A stretch of 64,000 bases of DNA from Deltaproteobacteria bacterium (GCA_002869015.1 PKTT01000023.1:1-64000); one strand, 5' to 3'; shown: positions 41,549-52,062, numbered from the stretch's first letter. Notes: generated by a model not told the origin, from the letters alone. Numbers and translations are program-made.

Positions 41549-42634
41549 ATGCGTATAGCTCTTGACGCCATGGGGGGCGATCTGGGCCCCGAAGTGGTAG
41601 TCGAAGGCGCGGTTCTCGCTGCTCGTGAGAGGGGTGTCCACGTAACCCTCGTCGGAGACAGGGAACTTTTAATCGCCGAGCTTGAGCGTCATGACGTTAG
41701 GGGGCTCCCCCTGACGATCCACCATGCTTCAGAGGTCGTCACAATGGACGATTCTCCTTCCGTGGCGTTGCGCCGCAAGAAGGATTCTTCCATGAGGGTT
41801 TCCCTCGACCTCGTGAAGGCAGGGGAGGCGAATGCGGCTGTAAGTGCCGGTAACTCCGGTGCTTTTATGGCAAAGGCGATGTTGGTGCTCAGACCCCTGG
41901 AGGGTGTCGAGCGCCCCGCCATCGCTACATTGATGCCCTCTCTAAAGGGCTCCACCGTCGTTTTGGATGTTGGGGCAAACGTCGATTGTTCCCCTAAACA
42001 CCTGGTTCAGTTTGCCGTCATGGGCGAAGTATTCGCTCACGATGCCCTCGGTATTGCTTCTCCGAGGGTTGGGCTTCTCTCCAATGGCACTGAGACTTCA
42101 AAGGGCACCGAGCTTACTCGGAAGGCCCATGAGCTAATTAGCCGCCTCTCGCTAAATTACGCGGGATATGTAGAGGGGCGTGACGTCTTTACCGGTGATG
42201 TCGATGTTGTCGTAACCGATGGCTTCACAGGGAACGTCATGCTGAAGGCCTCCGAGGGGATAGCCAGGGTAATAGGAAAAATCCTCAAGAGTGAGATGCG
42301 TGCGACATGGGTCTCCAAGCTCGGCTATGTGCTCGGACACAGGGCCTTTAAAAAGCTTAGGAGCCGCATAGATTATCGAGAGGTAGGCGGAGCACCGCTG
42401 CTTGGCCTCAATGGCATAGCGGTGATATGTCATGGCTCATCGGATGCGCTTGCCATAAAGTCGGCGGTGGCCGCCGCGTCCCGCTACTCAGAGAACCGCA
42501 TTGATTTACATATGCTCCAGAAGCTCGCCGCCTATGAAGATCAGGAAATTTGGGCCTCTTCCAAGGAGAGGCATTTCTGGAAAAGCATTAAGGATAAGAT
42601 TATAAGCCCTAAGCGTGAGGGAGAGGAGAGCTGA
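41549..42634 (+). CDS. plsX: Phosphate acyltransferase PlsX
   Basis: 361 residues of normal length. MRIALDAMGGDLGPEVVVEG opens the protein, and SAGNSGAFMAKAM, LDVGANVDC, GLLSNGTE.. and VTDGFTGNVMLKASEG are family blocks. PlsX converts acyl-ACP to acyl-phosphate, the substrate of PlsY in the first step of phospholipid synthesis. It lies 20 bases after rpmF. In most bacteria fabH follows directly; here a 361-base non-coding gap separates plsX from fabD. Confidence 0.96.
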   Translation: MRIALDAMGGDLGPEVVVEGAVLAARERGVHVTLVGDRELLIAELERHDVRGLPLTIHHASEVVTMDDSPSVALRRKKDSSMRVSLDLVKAGEANAAVSAGNSGAFMAKAMLVLRPLEGVERPAIATLMPSLKGSTVVLDVGANVDCSPKHLVQFAVMGEVFAHDALGIASPRVGLLSNGTETSKGTELTRKAHELISRLSLNYAGYVEGRDVFTGDVDVVVTDGFTGNVMLKASEGIARVIGKILKSEMRATWVSKLGYVLGHRAFKKLRSRIDYREVGGAPLLGLNGIAVICHGSSDALAIKSAVAAASRYSENRIDLHMLQKLAAYEDQEIWASSKERHFWKSIKDKIISPKREGEES

Positions 42635-42995
42635 GGTCTTTTGGCTTTTTCTCTGGCACCACGCTAAAGATACAGGGTATATTTAAAGTGTTTAAGATTC
42701 AGGGCGCGCCTGTGTCTCTCTGAGTGTTCTGGTCCCTGTTGGGACTTGACCAGCCAAAGGGGCAGGGGGGTGTGCGGGGAGGCCCCGCCACTGGCCTCAG
42801 CCTGCGATATGGCAAGTTTTTCGATTTGCCTCCAAAATCCCCTCCTCGCCGGAGCGGTATCCCTGAATTACAACTTAAAAGAGGTGGAGCGAACTCTCCG
42901 GGGCGCGGCCTTTGACCTTGCGGCCCTAGAGGGGGTGAAGCTATAATTTTACCCTCCCGAAAGTAACCGTTTCCACCGTCGCCAAGGGATGATCT
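42635..42995. other. Non-coding gap between plsX and fabD where fabH normally lies
   Basis: The 361 bases carry only short frames with unlikely composition (Pro/Arg/Gly-rich), none resembling KASIII. Small stems such as GGTCCC/GGGAC near 42730 and a G-rich run around 42760-42780 are present, with no clear terminator. I see no fabH remnant. A promoter for fabD could lie here. Confidence 0.5.
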
Positions 42996-43919
42996 ATGAA
43001 ATACGCCTTAGTCTTTCCGGGCCAGGGTTCGCAGTATGTAGGCATGGGCCTGGAGCTTGCCAAAGAATATGGTGAGGCCAAAGCCGTCTTTGAAGAGGCG
43101 GATGATGCATTGGGCCGCTCCATAACAAATATAATTAAGGACGGCCCCCAGGAGGAGCTAACCCTCACCTGGAACACCCAGCCTGCGATCCTCACCGCGT
43201 CCATCGCCGCATACCGAGCGCTCACGCCTCGCGTTGAGCTTGATGTTGTTGGTATGGCCGGGCACTCTCTCGGAGAATATTCAGCACTGGTCGCAGCGGG
43301 CGCGATGGAGTTTTCCGATGCTGTGCGTACGGTGGAAAAGCGCGGCCGCTTCATGCAGGAGGCGGTTCCCGTAGGCCAGGGGGCGATGTACGCTATCCTC
43401 GGCCTTGATATCGATAAAATCAACGCTCTCTGCCAAGAGGCCTCAACACAGATCTCCCTTGTCCAGATCGCCAATGATAATTGCGCGGGGCAGACGGTGA
43501 TATCCGGTCATTCAGACGCTGCGGAGCGCGCCGCCGAAGCGGCCAAAGCGGCCGGGGCGAAGCGAGCCGTCAAGCTAGAGGTATCGGCTCCCTTCCACTC
43601 CTCCCTTATGGCTCCTGCCGCAAAGAGGCTCTCCGAAGTCCTTGGGGAACTTACCTTCAAAGCTCCCCGCGTACCTGTGGCGGCAAATGTGGATGGAATG
43701 ATGAACTCCGATCCGTGCCGTATCGCAGGGCTCCTAACCGATCAGGTTTCAGGCGGCGTGAAGTGGCAGGACTGCGTTAGAGCCCTTGCCGAACTCGGCG
43801 CGGAAACCTTTGTGGAGGTAGGCCCCGGGAAGGTGCTCTCCGGCATGCTCCGCCGCATTGAGAAGGGCCTCACCGCAGCCAATTTCGAGAAGCCAGAAGA
43901 CTTGCTTAAAATTAGCTAG
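42996..43919 (+). CDS. fabD: Malonyl-CoA:ACP transacylase
   Basis: 307 residues. LVFPGQGSQYVGMG is the N-terminal signature, GMAGHSLGEYSALVAAG carries the catalytic Ser, and SAPFHSSLMAPA carries the catalytic His. The QTVISGH motif near residue 165 is also typical. It loads malonyl groups onto ACP for chain extension. AAGGGATGA precedes the ATG. fabG follows after 11 bases. Confidence 0.96.
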   Translation: MKYALVFPGQGSQYVGMGLELAKEYGEAKAVFEEADDALGRSITNIIKDGPQEELTLTWNTQPAILTASIAAYRALTPRVELDVVGMAGHSLGEYSALVAAGAMEFSDAVRTVEKRGRFMQEAVPVGQGAMYAILGLDIDKINALCQEASTQISLVQIANDNCAGQTVISGHSDAAERAAEAAKAAGAKRAVKLEVSAPFHSSLMAPAAKRLSEVLGELTFKAPRVPVAANVDGMMNSDPCRIAGLLTDQVSGGVKWQDCVRALAELGAETFVEVGPGKVLSGMLRRIEKGLTAANFEKPEDLLKIS

Positions 43920-43930
43920 GGAGCATAGCT

Positions 43931-44668
43931 ATGTGTGATTTTAAAGATAAAGTAGTTCTCGTTACCGGCGCTAACAGGGGCATTGGCCGTTCCATCGCCG
44001 AGCAATTTGCAGTCCTTGGCGCCAACGTAGCGGTTGCCGCGAGAAGCAAGCAGAATGCTGAAGCTGTCGCTGAAGAGCTGGGCGGGGGTGCCGCGCCTTT
44101 CGTGTTGGATGTGGATGACGTTGACTCCATAGCCGCCTGCGTCAAGGCTGTCCTTGAGAGATGGGGCAAGATAGATGTACTTGTCAACAACGCTGGGATC
44201 ACCCGCGATGGTTTGGCTATGCGCATGAAAGAGGCTGACTGGCAGGCGGTAATAGACTCCAACCTCACTGGCGCATTCAACTGTACCAAGGCTGTTTTGA
44301 GGCCGATGATGAAAGCCAGAAGCTGCTGCGTTGTGAACATTTCCTCTGTTGTCGCCGCGATGGGCAACCCGGGGCAGCCTAACTACTGCGCCGCAAAAGC
44401 GGGGCTTGAGGGGCTCACTCGCTCACTCGCTTATGAGTACGCGGATAGGGGACTCAGGTTCAATGCCGTAGCCCCCGGCTTTATATCCACCCATATGACC
44501 GATGCGCTTGGGGATGATCAATCCGCCGCGCTCATGGAAAAGATTCCACTAAAAAGGCTCGGAACGGGTGAGGATGTGGCGAAAGCTGTTATATTCCTCG
44601 CCTCTGAAGATGCCTCGTATATAACCGGACAGGTACTTCACGTAAACGGGGGCATGTTCATGGGTTAA
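43931..44668 (+). CDS. fabG: 3-oxoacyl-ACP reductase
   Basis: 245 residues, a short-chain dehydrogenase: cofactor loop VTGANRGIGRSIAEQF, NNAGITRDGLAMRM, catalytic Ser in NISSVVAAMGNPGQPNYCAAKAG with YxxxK (YCAAK), and the FabG-typical VAPGFISTHMTD. NADPH-dependent reduction of beta-ketoacyl-ACP. The N-terminal MCDFKDKVV is slightly longer than usual. The position before acpP and fabF confirms the FabG role. Confidence 0.96.
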   Translation: MCDFKDKVVLVTGANRGIGRSIAEQFAVLGANVAVAARSKQNAEAVAEELGGGAAPFVLDVDDVDSIAACVKAVLERWGKIDVLVNNAGITRDGLAMRMKEADWQAVIDSNLTGAFNCTKAVLRPMMKARSCCVVNISSVVAAMGNPGQPNYCAAKAGLEGLTRSLAYEYADRGLRFNAVAPGFISTHMTDALGDDQSAALMEKIPLKRLGTGEDVAKAVIFLASEDASYITGQVLHVNGGMFMG

Positions 44669-44698
44669 CCCCCACTCACAACTTAAAAGGAATGAAAA

Positions 44699-44941
44699 AT
44701 GACTCAGAACATTGAAGAGATCGTCAAAAAGATCATAGCAGAGCAGCTCGACGTCGATATCGAGAAGGTAACCCTCGACGCGCATTTTCAGGATGACCTA
44801 GGCGCCGACTCACTTGACACGGTTGAGCTGGTCATGGCCCTCGAAGATGAGTTCGACCAGGAGATCCCCGACGAAGACGCAGAGAACATCCGCACCGTAG
44901 GTTCTGCTGTCGACTACATTAAGAGCAAGCTTGAGGGCTAA
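44699..44941 (+). CDS. acpP: Acyl carrier protein
   Basis: 80 residues, strongly acidic. The phosphopantetheine site [17 protein letters not shown] is intact, with Ser in the DSL motif, and the C-terminal helices ([16 protein letters not shown]) are standard. A ribosome site AAAAGGAATG precedes the ATG. A 226-base gap with hairpins separates it from fabF. Confidence 0.97.
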   Translation: MTQNIEEIVKKIIAEQLDVDIEKVTLDAHFQDDLGADSLDTVELVMALEDEFDQEIPDEDAENIRTVGSAVDYIKSKLEG

Positions 44942-45003
44942 TTTAGAGCCCTAGTCTAGTGCCGCTTTCCGGAAAAAAGGTTTAGTACGGTGCGCCCGAC
45001 CAA

Positions 45004-45130
45004 CCCTCTTCACCTAGAAGAAGAGGGATGGCGGGGTGGGCGGTGCCACCTTTATTGCGGAATACGTCACTTTTAGCCTGAGTTAAACATTCTTGGGGAG
45101 CCGGGCCGGCCAAACGTCGGCCCGGTTCCC
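45004..45130 (+). promoter_or_regulatory. Hairpin-rich acpP-fabF intergenic region
   Basis: Two stems stand out: CCCTCTTC/GAAGAGGG (45004-45011 with 45020-45027) and a 12-bp stem at 45096-45107 with 45119-45130 (GGGAGCCGGGCC/GGCCCGGTTCCC, one G-U pair). The second lies 25 bases before the fabF ribosome site and has no T-run. It may stabilise or process the acpP mRNA, which is usually far more abundant than that of its neighbours. Confidence 0.45.
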
Positions 45131-45167
45131 TAAGTGGAATCGCCTAAAGCGGTTTCAGGAGGAAATT

Positions 45168-46406
45168 ATGGCTGACAAGAGAGTAGTTGTTACAGGGATG
45201 GGCGTCGTCTCTCCCTTGGGCCTCGACGCCAGCTCGACCTGGGAAGCAGCCCTGGCCGGGAAGTCCGGCGCGGGTCCGATAACTAAATTTGATGCCGCAG
45301 GTTATAAAACCCGCATCGCAGCAGAGGTCAAGGATTTCGACCCCCTTAAGTGGATCGACCGTAAAGACCTAAAGAAGATGGATATCTTCATCCAGTACGC
45401 TATCGCCTGTACGATGATGGCGATGGAGGACGCCGGGTATCAGGTCTCCGAGGAAGAGGCGGAGCGGGTAGGCGTTTACATCGGCGCCGGGCTTGGCGGT
45501 CTCCCGGAGATTGAAAGGCAAAAGGCCCTTCTGGATGAGGCTGGCCCTAGGCGTATAAGCCCCTTCTTTATACCGATGGTCATCTCGAATCTGGCACCAG
45601 GCTATGTTGCTATGTTTACCGGGGCCAAGGGTCCGAATATGGCGGTCGTTACTGCCTGCGCCACCGGAACGCACTCCATCGGAGAGGCGATGCATGCAAT
45701 TAAGCGAGGTGATATCGATGTAGCTTTCGCTGGCGGCGTTGAGTCTACAATTACCCCCCTTGGAATTGGCGGGTTCAATGCGCTCAGAGCTATTACGACG
45801 CGAAACGATGACCCTGCCGCCGCGAGCCGCCCCTTTGACAAGGACCGCGATGGCTTCCTCATGGGCGAGGCGGGGACGGTTCTCGTACTCGAATCCCTTG
45901 AGCATGCGCGCGCGCGCGGCGCGGAGATATATGGTGAAGTAGCCGGTTACGGCGCCACCTGCGACGCGTATCACATCACCTCGCCCGACCCCGCCGGTGA
46001 TGGCGCTGCCCGGTGCATGAAGATGGCGATGCGCTCCGGCGGCATAGGCATAGATGGCGTGGACTACATCAACGCCCACGGCACATCAACTCCGCTTAAC
46101 GATTTCTTCGAGACGCTTGCGATTAAGAGTGTCTTCGGCGACCGCGCTCACGACCTCTGGGTGAGCTCAACCAAGTCCATGACGGGGCATTGCCTCGGCG
46201 CGGCTGGCGCGATTGAGGCATTTTTCTCTATCATGGCGCTGAAAGAGGGCATAGCCCCCCCAACGATAAACTATGAAACCCCCGACCCCGAATGTGACCT
46301 GGACTATGTCCCAAACACCGCTCGTGAGGGCGATTTGAGGGCGGTCCTCTCAAACTCATTCGGCTTTGGAGGAACCAACGCAACGCTGCTATTCAAACGT
46401 TTTTAG
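45168..46406 (+). CDS. fabF: 3-oxoacyl-ACP synthase II
   Basis: 412 residues from ATG 45168, with CAGGAGG upstream; the frame upstream to 45093 runs through a hairpin and is not coding. [18 protein letters not shown] opens the protein; catalytic Cys in [14 protein letters not shown], His in [11 protein letters not shown] and His in [15 protein letters not shown] are all present, and [14 protein letters not shown] ends it. KASII elongates acyl-ACP. With fabH not beside it, initiation must be done by a distant KASIII or another enzyme. Confidence 0.96.
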   Translation: MADKRVVVTGMGVVSPLGLDASSTWEAALAGKSGAGPITKFDAAGYKTRIAAEVKDFDPLKWIDRKDLKKMDIFIQYAIACTMMAMEDAGYQVSEEEAERVGVYIGAGLGGLPEIERQKALLDEAGPRRISPFFIPMVISNLAPGYVAMFTGAKGPNMAVVTACATGTHSIGEAMHAIKRGDIDVAFAGGVESTITPLGIGGFNALRAITTRNDDPAAASRPFDKDRDGFLMGEAGTVLVLESLEHARARGAEIYGEVAGYGATCDAYHITSPDPAGDGAARCMKMAMRSGGIGIDGVDYINAHGTSTPLNDFFETLAIKSVFGDRAHDLWVSSTKSMTGHCLGAAGAIEAFFSIMALKEGIAPPTINYETPDPECDLDYVPNTAREGDLRAVLSNSFGFGGTNATLLFKRF

Positions 46407-46424
46407 CAGTATGGAAAGGCGAAG

Positions 46425-48119
46425 ATGATTCTCATTGCGAGCGACCACGGCGGCTTCGAGGTGAAAGAAGCTATAAAGGAACATTTGAAAGAGAGGGGGG
46501 TTGAGGTAGATGACCTCGGCACCACCAATACCGATTCGGTGGATTACCCCGACTTCGCCAGGAAGCTGGCCCGCCGCGTCGCGGATGACTCCCAAAGTAA
46601 GGGTATCCTCATCTGCGGTACGGGGATCGGAATGAGCATCGCCGCCAACAAAGTGCCTGGCATCAGGGCCGCCCTTGTTGCCGATACCTTCTCTGCTAAG
46701 ATGGCTAAGGAGCACAACAATGCCAATGTCATAGCAGTTGGTGGACGTACAAATACCCCCGCTGAGGCGAAGTCTCTTGTGGATGCCTGGCTCGATGCCG
46801 AGTTCGAGGGTAACCGCCACGCCCGGCGACTCAGTAAAATCTCTGAGATTGAAGAGACATACGGCATAGGAAGGTCAATTGCAGCCGAGGACCCGGAGGT
46901 ATTCTCCACGATAGTTGGCGAGGTCAAAAGAGAGGAAGAGACCATAGTCCTTATCGCCTCGGAGAACTACGCGTCGGAGGCAGTCCTCGAAGCGCAGGGC
47001 TCAGTCTTCACAAACAAGTACGCTGAGGGTTACCCCGGTGCGCGCTATTATGGCGGCTGTGAGTTTACCGACAAAGTTGAGAATCTCGCGATTGAGCGCG
47101 CCAAGGAGCTCTTCGGCGCGGAGCACGCCAACGTCCAGCCCATAGCAGGCTCAGCGGCAAATATGGCCGCTTATTATGCCCTGATAAATCCCGGCGACAA
47201 GGTTGTCTCAATGTCGCTCGCCCACGGCGGGCACCTGACCCACGGCGCCAAAGTCAGCTTCTCCGGCAGGCTCTACGATATAGTCCATTACTTTGTAGAA
47301 GAGGACACGGGCAAGATCGATTACGACAAGCTGTCTGAGCTGGTGAAGCAGGAGAAACCGCGCCTCCTAGTCGCCGGGGCCTCATCCTACTCGCGTACCC
47401 TCGATTTTCAACGTTTCCGTGAGATTGCCGACTCGGTTGGCGCGTATCTCATGGTCGACATGGCCCACATCGCGGGGCTTGTTGCGGGTGGGTCACACCC
47501 CAGCCCCGTGCCTTACGCTGATATAGTTACAACAACTACCCACAAAACCCTTCGGGGGCCACGCGGCGGCCTCATCCTCTGCAAGGCAAAGTATGCAGCC
47601 GCAGTGGACAAAGCTGTATTCCCCGGACTTCAGGGCGGCCCACTCGTCCACGCAGTCGCGGCTAAGGCGGTCGCCTTCCGGGAGGCCATGACCGAGGGTT
47701 TTAAAAAGTACGCCGAGATGGTAGTCAAGAACGCTGCCAGGATGGCGGAAGGTTTCAAAAAAGCTGGCTACGATGTGGTAAGCGGCGGCACCGATAACCA
47801 CCTCTTTCTCCTGGACCTCTCCTCGCGGGGGATCACCGGAGACGCAGCTGAGAAATCTCTCGATCGCGCAGGTATAACCTGCAACAAGAACGCGGTGCCC
47901 TACGACAAGCTTCCCCCCACTGTAACCTCCGGTATACGGATTGGTACGCCTATCCTGACGACCAGAGGCATGGGAGAGGAGGAGATGGACAGGGTTGTCG
48001 AGCTTATGATTCGCGTACTTGAAAATGTAGGCGACGCAAAGGTCGAAGCAAGCGTTAGGGAGGATGTGGCCGCGCTTTGCAGGCAGTTTCCCTTTTATGC
48101 CCATTTTCTCGCTGACTAA
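46425..48119 (+). CDS. RpiB-GlyA fusion: ribose-5-phosphate isomerase B and serine hydroxymethyltransferase
   Basis: One 564-residue frame joins two complete enzymes. Residues 1-143 are RpiB/LacAB ([14 protein letters not shown], catalytic Cys64 in [23 protein letters not shown]). Residues about 155-564 are GlyA ([46 protein letters not shown] Lys374 in [11 protein letters not shown]). The lengths equal the separate enzymes, and the junction ([20 protein letters not shown]) looks like the normal RpiB end running into the normal GlyA start. In related genomes rpiB and glyA are neighbours between fabF and the dCMP deaminase, so loss of the stop between them explains the fusion. Both active sites look functional. 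Confidence 0.94.
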   Translation: MILIASDHGGFEVKEAIKEHLKERGVEVDDLGTTNTDSVDYPDFARKLARRVADDSQSKGILICGTGIGMSIAANKVPGIRAALVADTFSAKMAKEHNNANVIAVGGRTNTPAEAKSLVDAWLDAEFEGNRHARRLSKISEIEETYGIGRSIAAEDPEVFSTIVGEVKREEETIVLIASENYASEAVLEAQGSVFTNKYAEGYPGARYYGGCEFTDKVENLAIERAKELFGAEHANVQPIAGSAANMAAYYALINPGDKVVSMSLAHGGHLTHGAKVSFSGRLYDIVHYFVEEDTGKIDYDKLSELVKQEKPRLLVAGASSYSRTLDFQRFREIADSVGAYLMVDMAHIAGLVAGGSHPSPVPYADIVTTTTHKTLRGPRGGLILCKAKYAAAVDKAVFPGLQGGPLVHAVAAKAVAFREAMTEGFKKYAEMVVKNAARMAEGFKKAGYDVVSGGTDNHLFLLDLSSRGITGDAAEKSLDRAGITCNKNAVPYDKLPPTVTSGIRIGTPILTTRGMGEEEMDRVVELMIRVLENVGDAKVEASVREDVAALCRQFPFYAHFLAD

Positions 48120-48134
48120 GTGGAGGTTATGACA

Positions 48135-48596
48135 ATGGGGCGCCCCTCCTGGCAGGATTACTTTACGGAAATAACCAAGCTCGTCGCAACACGCTCGACC
48201 TGCACGCGGCGAAGCGTTGGCGCAATCCTCGTAAAGGATAAACGTATTCTGGCGACGGGTTACAACGGTGCCCCCGCCAACATCTCCCACTGCGAGGAGG
48301 TTGGGTGCCTTAGGGAGCAAAACGGTGTGCCCTCCGGGCAGCGCCATGAGCTTTGCCGTGGGATTCACGCGGAGCAAAATGCACTTATTCAGGCTGCCCG
48401 ACATGGCGTCAACATGGATGGGGCGGACCTTTACTGTACCAATCTTCCCTGCATTATCTGCACAAAGATGATAATAAATTCAGGGATCACAAACGTTTAC
48501 TATTTTGATGGTTATGCAGACGAGATGAGCCTGGCGATGTTTCAAGAGGCCGGGGTTAAACTCCATGCCCTCAATGATGAGGGGAGAGGTAAGTAG
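48135..48596 (+). CDS. dCMP deaminase (ComEB-like)
   Basis: 153 residues from ATG 48135, eight bases after TGGAGG; GTG 48120 and ATG 48129 also lie in frame. Zinc ligands are His/Glu in [14 protein letters not shown] and two Cys in LPCIICTKM. Additional blocks are [28 protein letters not shown] and the RGIHAEQNA allosteric-type region. It supplies dUMP for thymidylate synthesis. ComEB homologues share this fold; a competence role is not implied by position. It follows the rpiB-glyA stop by 15 bases. Confidence 0.92.
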   Translation: MGRPSWQDYFTEITKLVATRSTCTRRSVGAILVKDKRILATGYNGAPANISHCEEVGCLREQNGVPSGQRHELCRGIHAEQNALIQAARHGVNMDGADLYCTNLPCIICTKMIINSGITNVYYFDGYADEMSLAMFQEAGVKLHALNDEGRGK

Positions 48597-48600
48597 CGAG

Positions 48601-49053
48601 ATGAGATGCCCTTACTGTGGGGAGAACCACGACAGGGTCATTGACTCACGCACCGCGAAGGAGGGCGATGTAATCAGACGCCGTCGCGAGTGCGAGTCGT
48701 GCGAGCGCCGCTTTACCACCTATGAGAGAGTAGAGGAGATAATGCCTCTCCTCGTCAAGAAGGACAACTCCCGCGAACCCTATGACCGCCAGAAGGTCAT
48801 AGCGGGTCTCCAGAAGGCTTGCGAAAAGCGGCCAATTTCAGCCCAGACAATCGAGGAGATCACCGACCGCATTGAGGCGGAGATTCAGGAGCTGGGCAGT
48901 AAAGAGGTCCCCGCGAGCGTCATAGGCGAACAGGTGATGAACGCGCTGCGCGAGCTTGATGCGGTGGCTTATGTTCGCTTTGCCTCGGTCTACAGGGATT
49001 TTCGCGACCTAGACGAATTTATGTCAACCCTGAGGGATTTGCTGAACAGATGA
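48601..49053 (+). CDS. nrdR: Transcriptional repressor NrdR
   Basis: 150 residues from ATG 48601. The N-terminal zinc ribbon ([17 protein letters not shown], then [18 protein letters not shown]) and the ATP-cone ([18 protein letters not shown], quoted in parts) match NrdR exactly, and the length is standard. It represses ribonucleotide reductase genes in response to (d)ATP. No nrd gene or NrdR box was recognised in the window. The final ATGA overlaps ribD by four bases. Confidence 0.96.
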   Translation: MRCPYCGENHDRVIDSRTAKEGDVIRRRRECESCERRFTTYERVEEIMPLLVKKDNSREPYDRQKVIAGLQKACEKRPISAQTIEEITDRIEAEIQELGSKEVPASVIGEQVMNALRELDAVAYVRFASVYRDFRDLDEFMSTLRDLLNR

Positions 49054-50159
49054 GCTCCGGCGGCGACCTCCTTCTCATGGAGCTGGCCCTTAGGCTGGCT
49101 AAGAGAGGGGTTGGCACCACCACTCCCAACCCTGCGGTGGGGTGCGTCATCGTGAATGACGGGCGCATCGTTGGGCATGGGTACCATGAGCGGGCTGGCG
49201 GACCTCATGCGGAGGTCATGGCTTTACGCGAAGCAGGAGAAGCGGCGCGCGGAGCGACTGCTTACGTGACCCTTGAACCATGCTCCCACCACGGGCGCAC
49301 CCCTCCCTGCACTGATGCGTTGATTACTGCGGGGGTTAAGCGCGTAATTGCGGCGACGGTTGATCCCAACCCAATGGTCGCGGGCAGAGGGCTGGCGCTT
49401 CTTAAAAAAGCCGGGGTAGAGGTTGAAAGCGGTCTTTTGAATGAGGAGGCGAACCTTATCAACGAGGGTTACCGCCATGCAATCCTTGAAAAGAGAGCTT
49501 TTTTAAATCTCAAGTTGGCGGCCACGCTCGACGGGCGAACCGCCACAAGTACGGGCGATTCCAAATGGATCACCTCTCCTGCGTCACGTGCGCGGGTGCA
49601 CGACTTGAGAATGCGCACAAGAGTGGTTATGGTAGGCGTCGGAACGGCAAATGCCGATGACCCGGGCCTTGATGTGCGCCTTGGCGTTGATGAGCCAATC
49701 GATACCTTGAGGGTTGTTGTAGACCGTGACCTTGTCATACGCAGCGGCCTCAAGATGCTCACCGAGGGCCGCGCCTCCGGCACAGTTATCTTTTGCGGCT
49801 ATAAAGCACCGGCAGAGCGCTTGGAGGAGCTTACCGCTCTTGGCGCGAAGGTGATTCCACTTGGCGAGAGCTCCCATACGGGGGGCCTGGACCTAAAAGA
49901 GGGGCTCACCGCTCTTTATGGGATGGGCAAGATGGAGGTTCTCTGCGAGGGGGGCTCTAAGTTAGCGAAAGCGCTTCTTGATGCCGGGTTGGTCAATAGG
50001 CTGCACCTCTTCATCGCGCCCAAACTTCTTGGGGGAGATGGGGTCCCTATATTTACCGGCGCCGGGGTAAAAAACATTTCAGAGGCAGCAAGGCTTGACG
50101 AGGTCCGCTATGAAGAGCTGGGCCAGGACCTCTATGTGACCGGCAAGGTCAAGGGATAG
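49050..50159 (+). CDS. ribD: Bifunctional deaminase/reductase of riboflavin synthesis
   Basis: 369 residues. The N-terminal deaminase (1-145) has zinc ligands in [15 protein letters not shown] and [13 protein letters not shown]; the C-terminal reductase (150-369) has [38 protein letters not shown] and [17 protein letters not shown]. It catalyses steps two and three from GTP. No FMN riboswitch precedes the rib genes, which are transcribed through from upstream. ribE follows after six bases. Confidence 0.95.
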   Translation: MSSGGDLLLMELALRLAKRGVGTTTPNPAVGCVIVNDGRIVGHGYHERAGGPHAEVMALREAGEAARGATAYVTLEPCSHHGRTPPCTDALITAGVKRVIAATVDPNPMVAGRGLALLKKAGVEVESGLLNEEANLINEGYRHAILEKRAFLNLKLAATLDGRTATSTGDSKWITSPASRARVHDLRMRTRVVMVGVGTANADDPGLDVRLGVDEPIDTLRVVVDRDLVIRSGLKMLTEGRASGTVIFCGYKAPAERLEELTALGAKVIPLGESSHTGGLDLKEGLTALYGMGKMEVLCEGGSKLAKALLDAGLVNRLHLFIAPKLLGGDGVPIFTGAGVKNISEAARLDEVRYEELGQDLYVTGKVKG

Positions 50160-50165
50160 CTTTAT

Positions 50166-50810
50166 ATGTTTACAGGGATAGTGGCCGACCTCGGCACCCT
50201 GAAATCTTCCACTCCCTCGCAGGGCGGGATGCGGATGAGCTTCGTGACCGCGCTGGACTCCAGCGACTTTGAGCTGGGCGAATCCATCGCGGTTAATGGC
50301 GTTTGCCTTACTGTTGACGCAATCGAGCGGGGTGGCTTTTGCGCAGATGTGAGCCCTGAGACTTTAGCGAAATCAACCCTTGGGGCACTAAAGCCAGGTG
50401 ATAAGGTCAACCTTGAAAGGGCGCTTAGGCCCATTGACCGACTTGGCGGACACTTTGTCCTGGGTCATGTAGACGGCGTCGGGCGCTTTAGCGCCAGGGG
50501 TAGGGAGGGCGAGTTTGAAGTGCTCTCCTTCACCGCGCCGCCGGAGGTAGTGAAGTACCTTGTGCCAAAAGGGTCTGTCTCTGTCGAGGGGATCTCCCTT
50601 ACGGTGGCATCCCTCAAAGGAGATACCTTCACGGTGGCGGTTATACCGCACACCCTTCAAAGGACAACTCTGGGTGGAAGGCAAGTTGGAGTAAAAGTAA
50701 ACCTTGAAGCGGACATCCTCGGCAAGTATGTTGAAAAGCTCCTTAATAAAGGGGAGCGTGGCGGGGGACTCACCATGGAAGCGCTGGCATCTGGCGGCTT
50801 CCTTAGATAG
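50166..50810 (+). CDS. ribE: Riboflavin synthase, alpha subunit
   Basis: 214 residues made of two lumazine-binding barrels: MFTGIVADLGTLKS with GESIAVNGVCLTVD, and VLGHVDGVGRFSARG with VEGISLTVASLKGDTF. The duplicated pattern and the start MFTGIV identify the enzyme, which dismutates two lumazines to riboflavin. It lies between ribD and ribBA. Confidence 0.95.
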   Translation: MFTGIVADLGTLKSSTPSQGGMRMSFVTALDSSDFELGESIAVNGVCLTVDAIERGGFCADVSPETLAKSTLGALKPGDKVNLERALRPIDRLGGHFVLGHVDGVGRFSARGREGEFEVLSFTAPPEVVKYLVPKGSVSVEGISLTVASLKGDTFTVAVIPHTLQRTTLGGRQVGVKVNLEADILGKYVEKLLNKGERGGGLTMEALASGGFLR

Positions 50811-50841
50811 CTAAGCCGGTATTCCCGGACAGAGGATAAAA

Positions 50842-52038
50842 ATGCCGATTAAGAGAGTTGAAAAAGCGCTGGAAGCCTACCGCGCAGGAAAGATGGTCAT
50901 CATCGTAGATGATGAGGATAGGGAAAATGAGGGCGACCTCGCTATGGCGGCGGAGCTCGTAACCCCGGAGGCTATAAACTTTATGGCCACAAAGGGGCGG
51001 GGGCTTATCTGTCTTGCCATGACCGAGGATCGTTGCGACAAGCTCGACCTAAAGCCAATGGTCCATGAAAATACCTCCAGCTTCCAGACCGCCTTCACGG
51101 TCTCCATAGAGGCGCGCACAGGTGTTACCACAGGAATCAGCGCGGGGGACAGGGCGCGGACAATTCAGGTGGCCGTGGCAGATGATACCACTGCTTACGA
51201 CCTCGCCCGGCCCGGTCATATATTCCCCCTAAGAGCTCGCCAGGGAGGCGTTCTTGTGCGCACCGGGCAAACCGAGGGCTCCGTTGACCTTGCCCGCCTC
51301 GCGGGCCTTAAGCCAGCGGGCGTCATCTGCGAAATTATGAAGGATGACGGCACGATGGCGCGCATGCCTGACCTTGAAGAGTTTGCCAAAGAGCATGACC
51401 TTCTAATCATCTCGATTGCAGACATAATTGAATACAGGCTGAGAAAAGAGCGCCTTGTGCGCCGCGCCGCCGAGGCCAAACTGCCCACCGCTTATGGCGG
51501 TGACTTTAAGACGGTGGTCTATGAAAACGATGTCGACGATCTCCTCCACGTAGCCCTTATTAAGGGTGAGTGGGAGCCTGGAGAGCCTGTTCTGGTGCGT
51601 GTGCACTCCGAATGCTTGACGGGCGACGTCTTTGGCTCTTGCCGCTGCGACTGCGGAGAGCAGCTGCATGAGGCTATGCGGATGATAGATGAAGAGGGGC
51701 GCGGGGCAATAGTCTACCTTCATCAGGAGGGCCGCGGCATAGGCATCGTAAACAAGCTAAAGGCCTATGCGCTACAGGATGAGGGTCGCGATACCGTGGA
51801 GGCTAATGAGGAGCTTGGCTTTGCAGCGGATTTGAGAGACTACGGCATCGGCGCGCAGATACTCATCGATCTGGGCATAACCCGCCTTAAGCTAATGACA
51901 AACAACCCCAGAAAGATCGTGGGCCTCGATGGCTACGGAATAGAGGTGGCGGAGCGTGTTCCGATAGTAATCACCCCTGGGGCTGACAATGAAAGATACC
52001 TCTCAACCAAGAAGCAGAAGCTCGGCCACATGATGTAG
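50842..52038 (+). CDS. ribBA: Bifunctional DHBP synthase/GTP cyclohydrolase II
   Basis: 398 residues. RibB half (1-200): [31 protein letters not shown], and the [16 protein letters not shown] block. RibA half (205-398): [20 protein letters not shown], with three zinc cysteines, and [20 protein letters not shown]. It makes the two riboflavin precursors from ribulose 5-phosphate and GTP. Both active sites look intact, unlike the RibBX variants with dead RibA halves. Confidence 0.95.
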   Translation: MPIKRVEKALEAYRAGKMVIIVDDEDRENEGDLAMAAELVTPEAINFMATKGRGLICLAMTEDRCDKLDLKPMVHENTSSFQTAFTVSIEARTGVTTGISAGDRARTIQVAVADDTTAYDLARPGHIFPLRARQGGVLVRTGQTEGSVDLARLAGLKPAGVICEIMKDDGTMARMPDLEEFAKEHDLLIISIADIIEYRLRKERLVRRAAEAKLPTAYGGDFKTVVYENDVDDLLHVALIKGEWEPGEPVLVRVHSECLTGDVFGSCRCDCGEQLHEAMRMIDEEGRGAIVYLHQEGRGIGIVNKLKAYALQDEGRDTVEANEELGFAADLRDYGIGAQILIDLGITRLKLMTNNPRKIVGLDGYGIEVAERVPIVITPGADNERYLSTKKQKLGHMM

Positions 52039-52062
52039 GCCTGGGAGAAACGAGGGCATAAA

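Noticed and set aside
42724-42946. Short frames in the plsX-fabD gap as a possible fabH remnant
   Set aside because: Translations contain none of the KASIII motifs and are Pro/Arg/Gly-rich, as expected of non-coding GC-rich DNA.
47493-48404. 303-residue minus-strand frame opposite glyA
   Set aside because: Overlaps the certain rpiB-glyA gene and the dCMP deaminase; no family resemblance.
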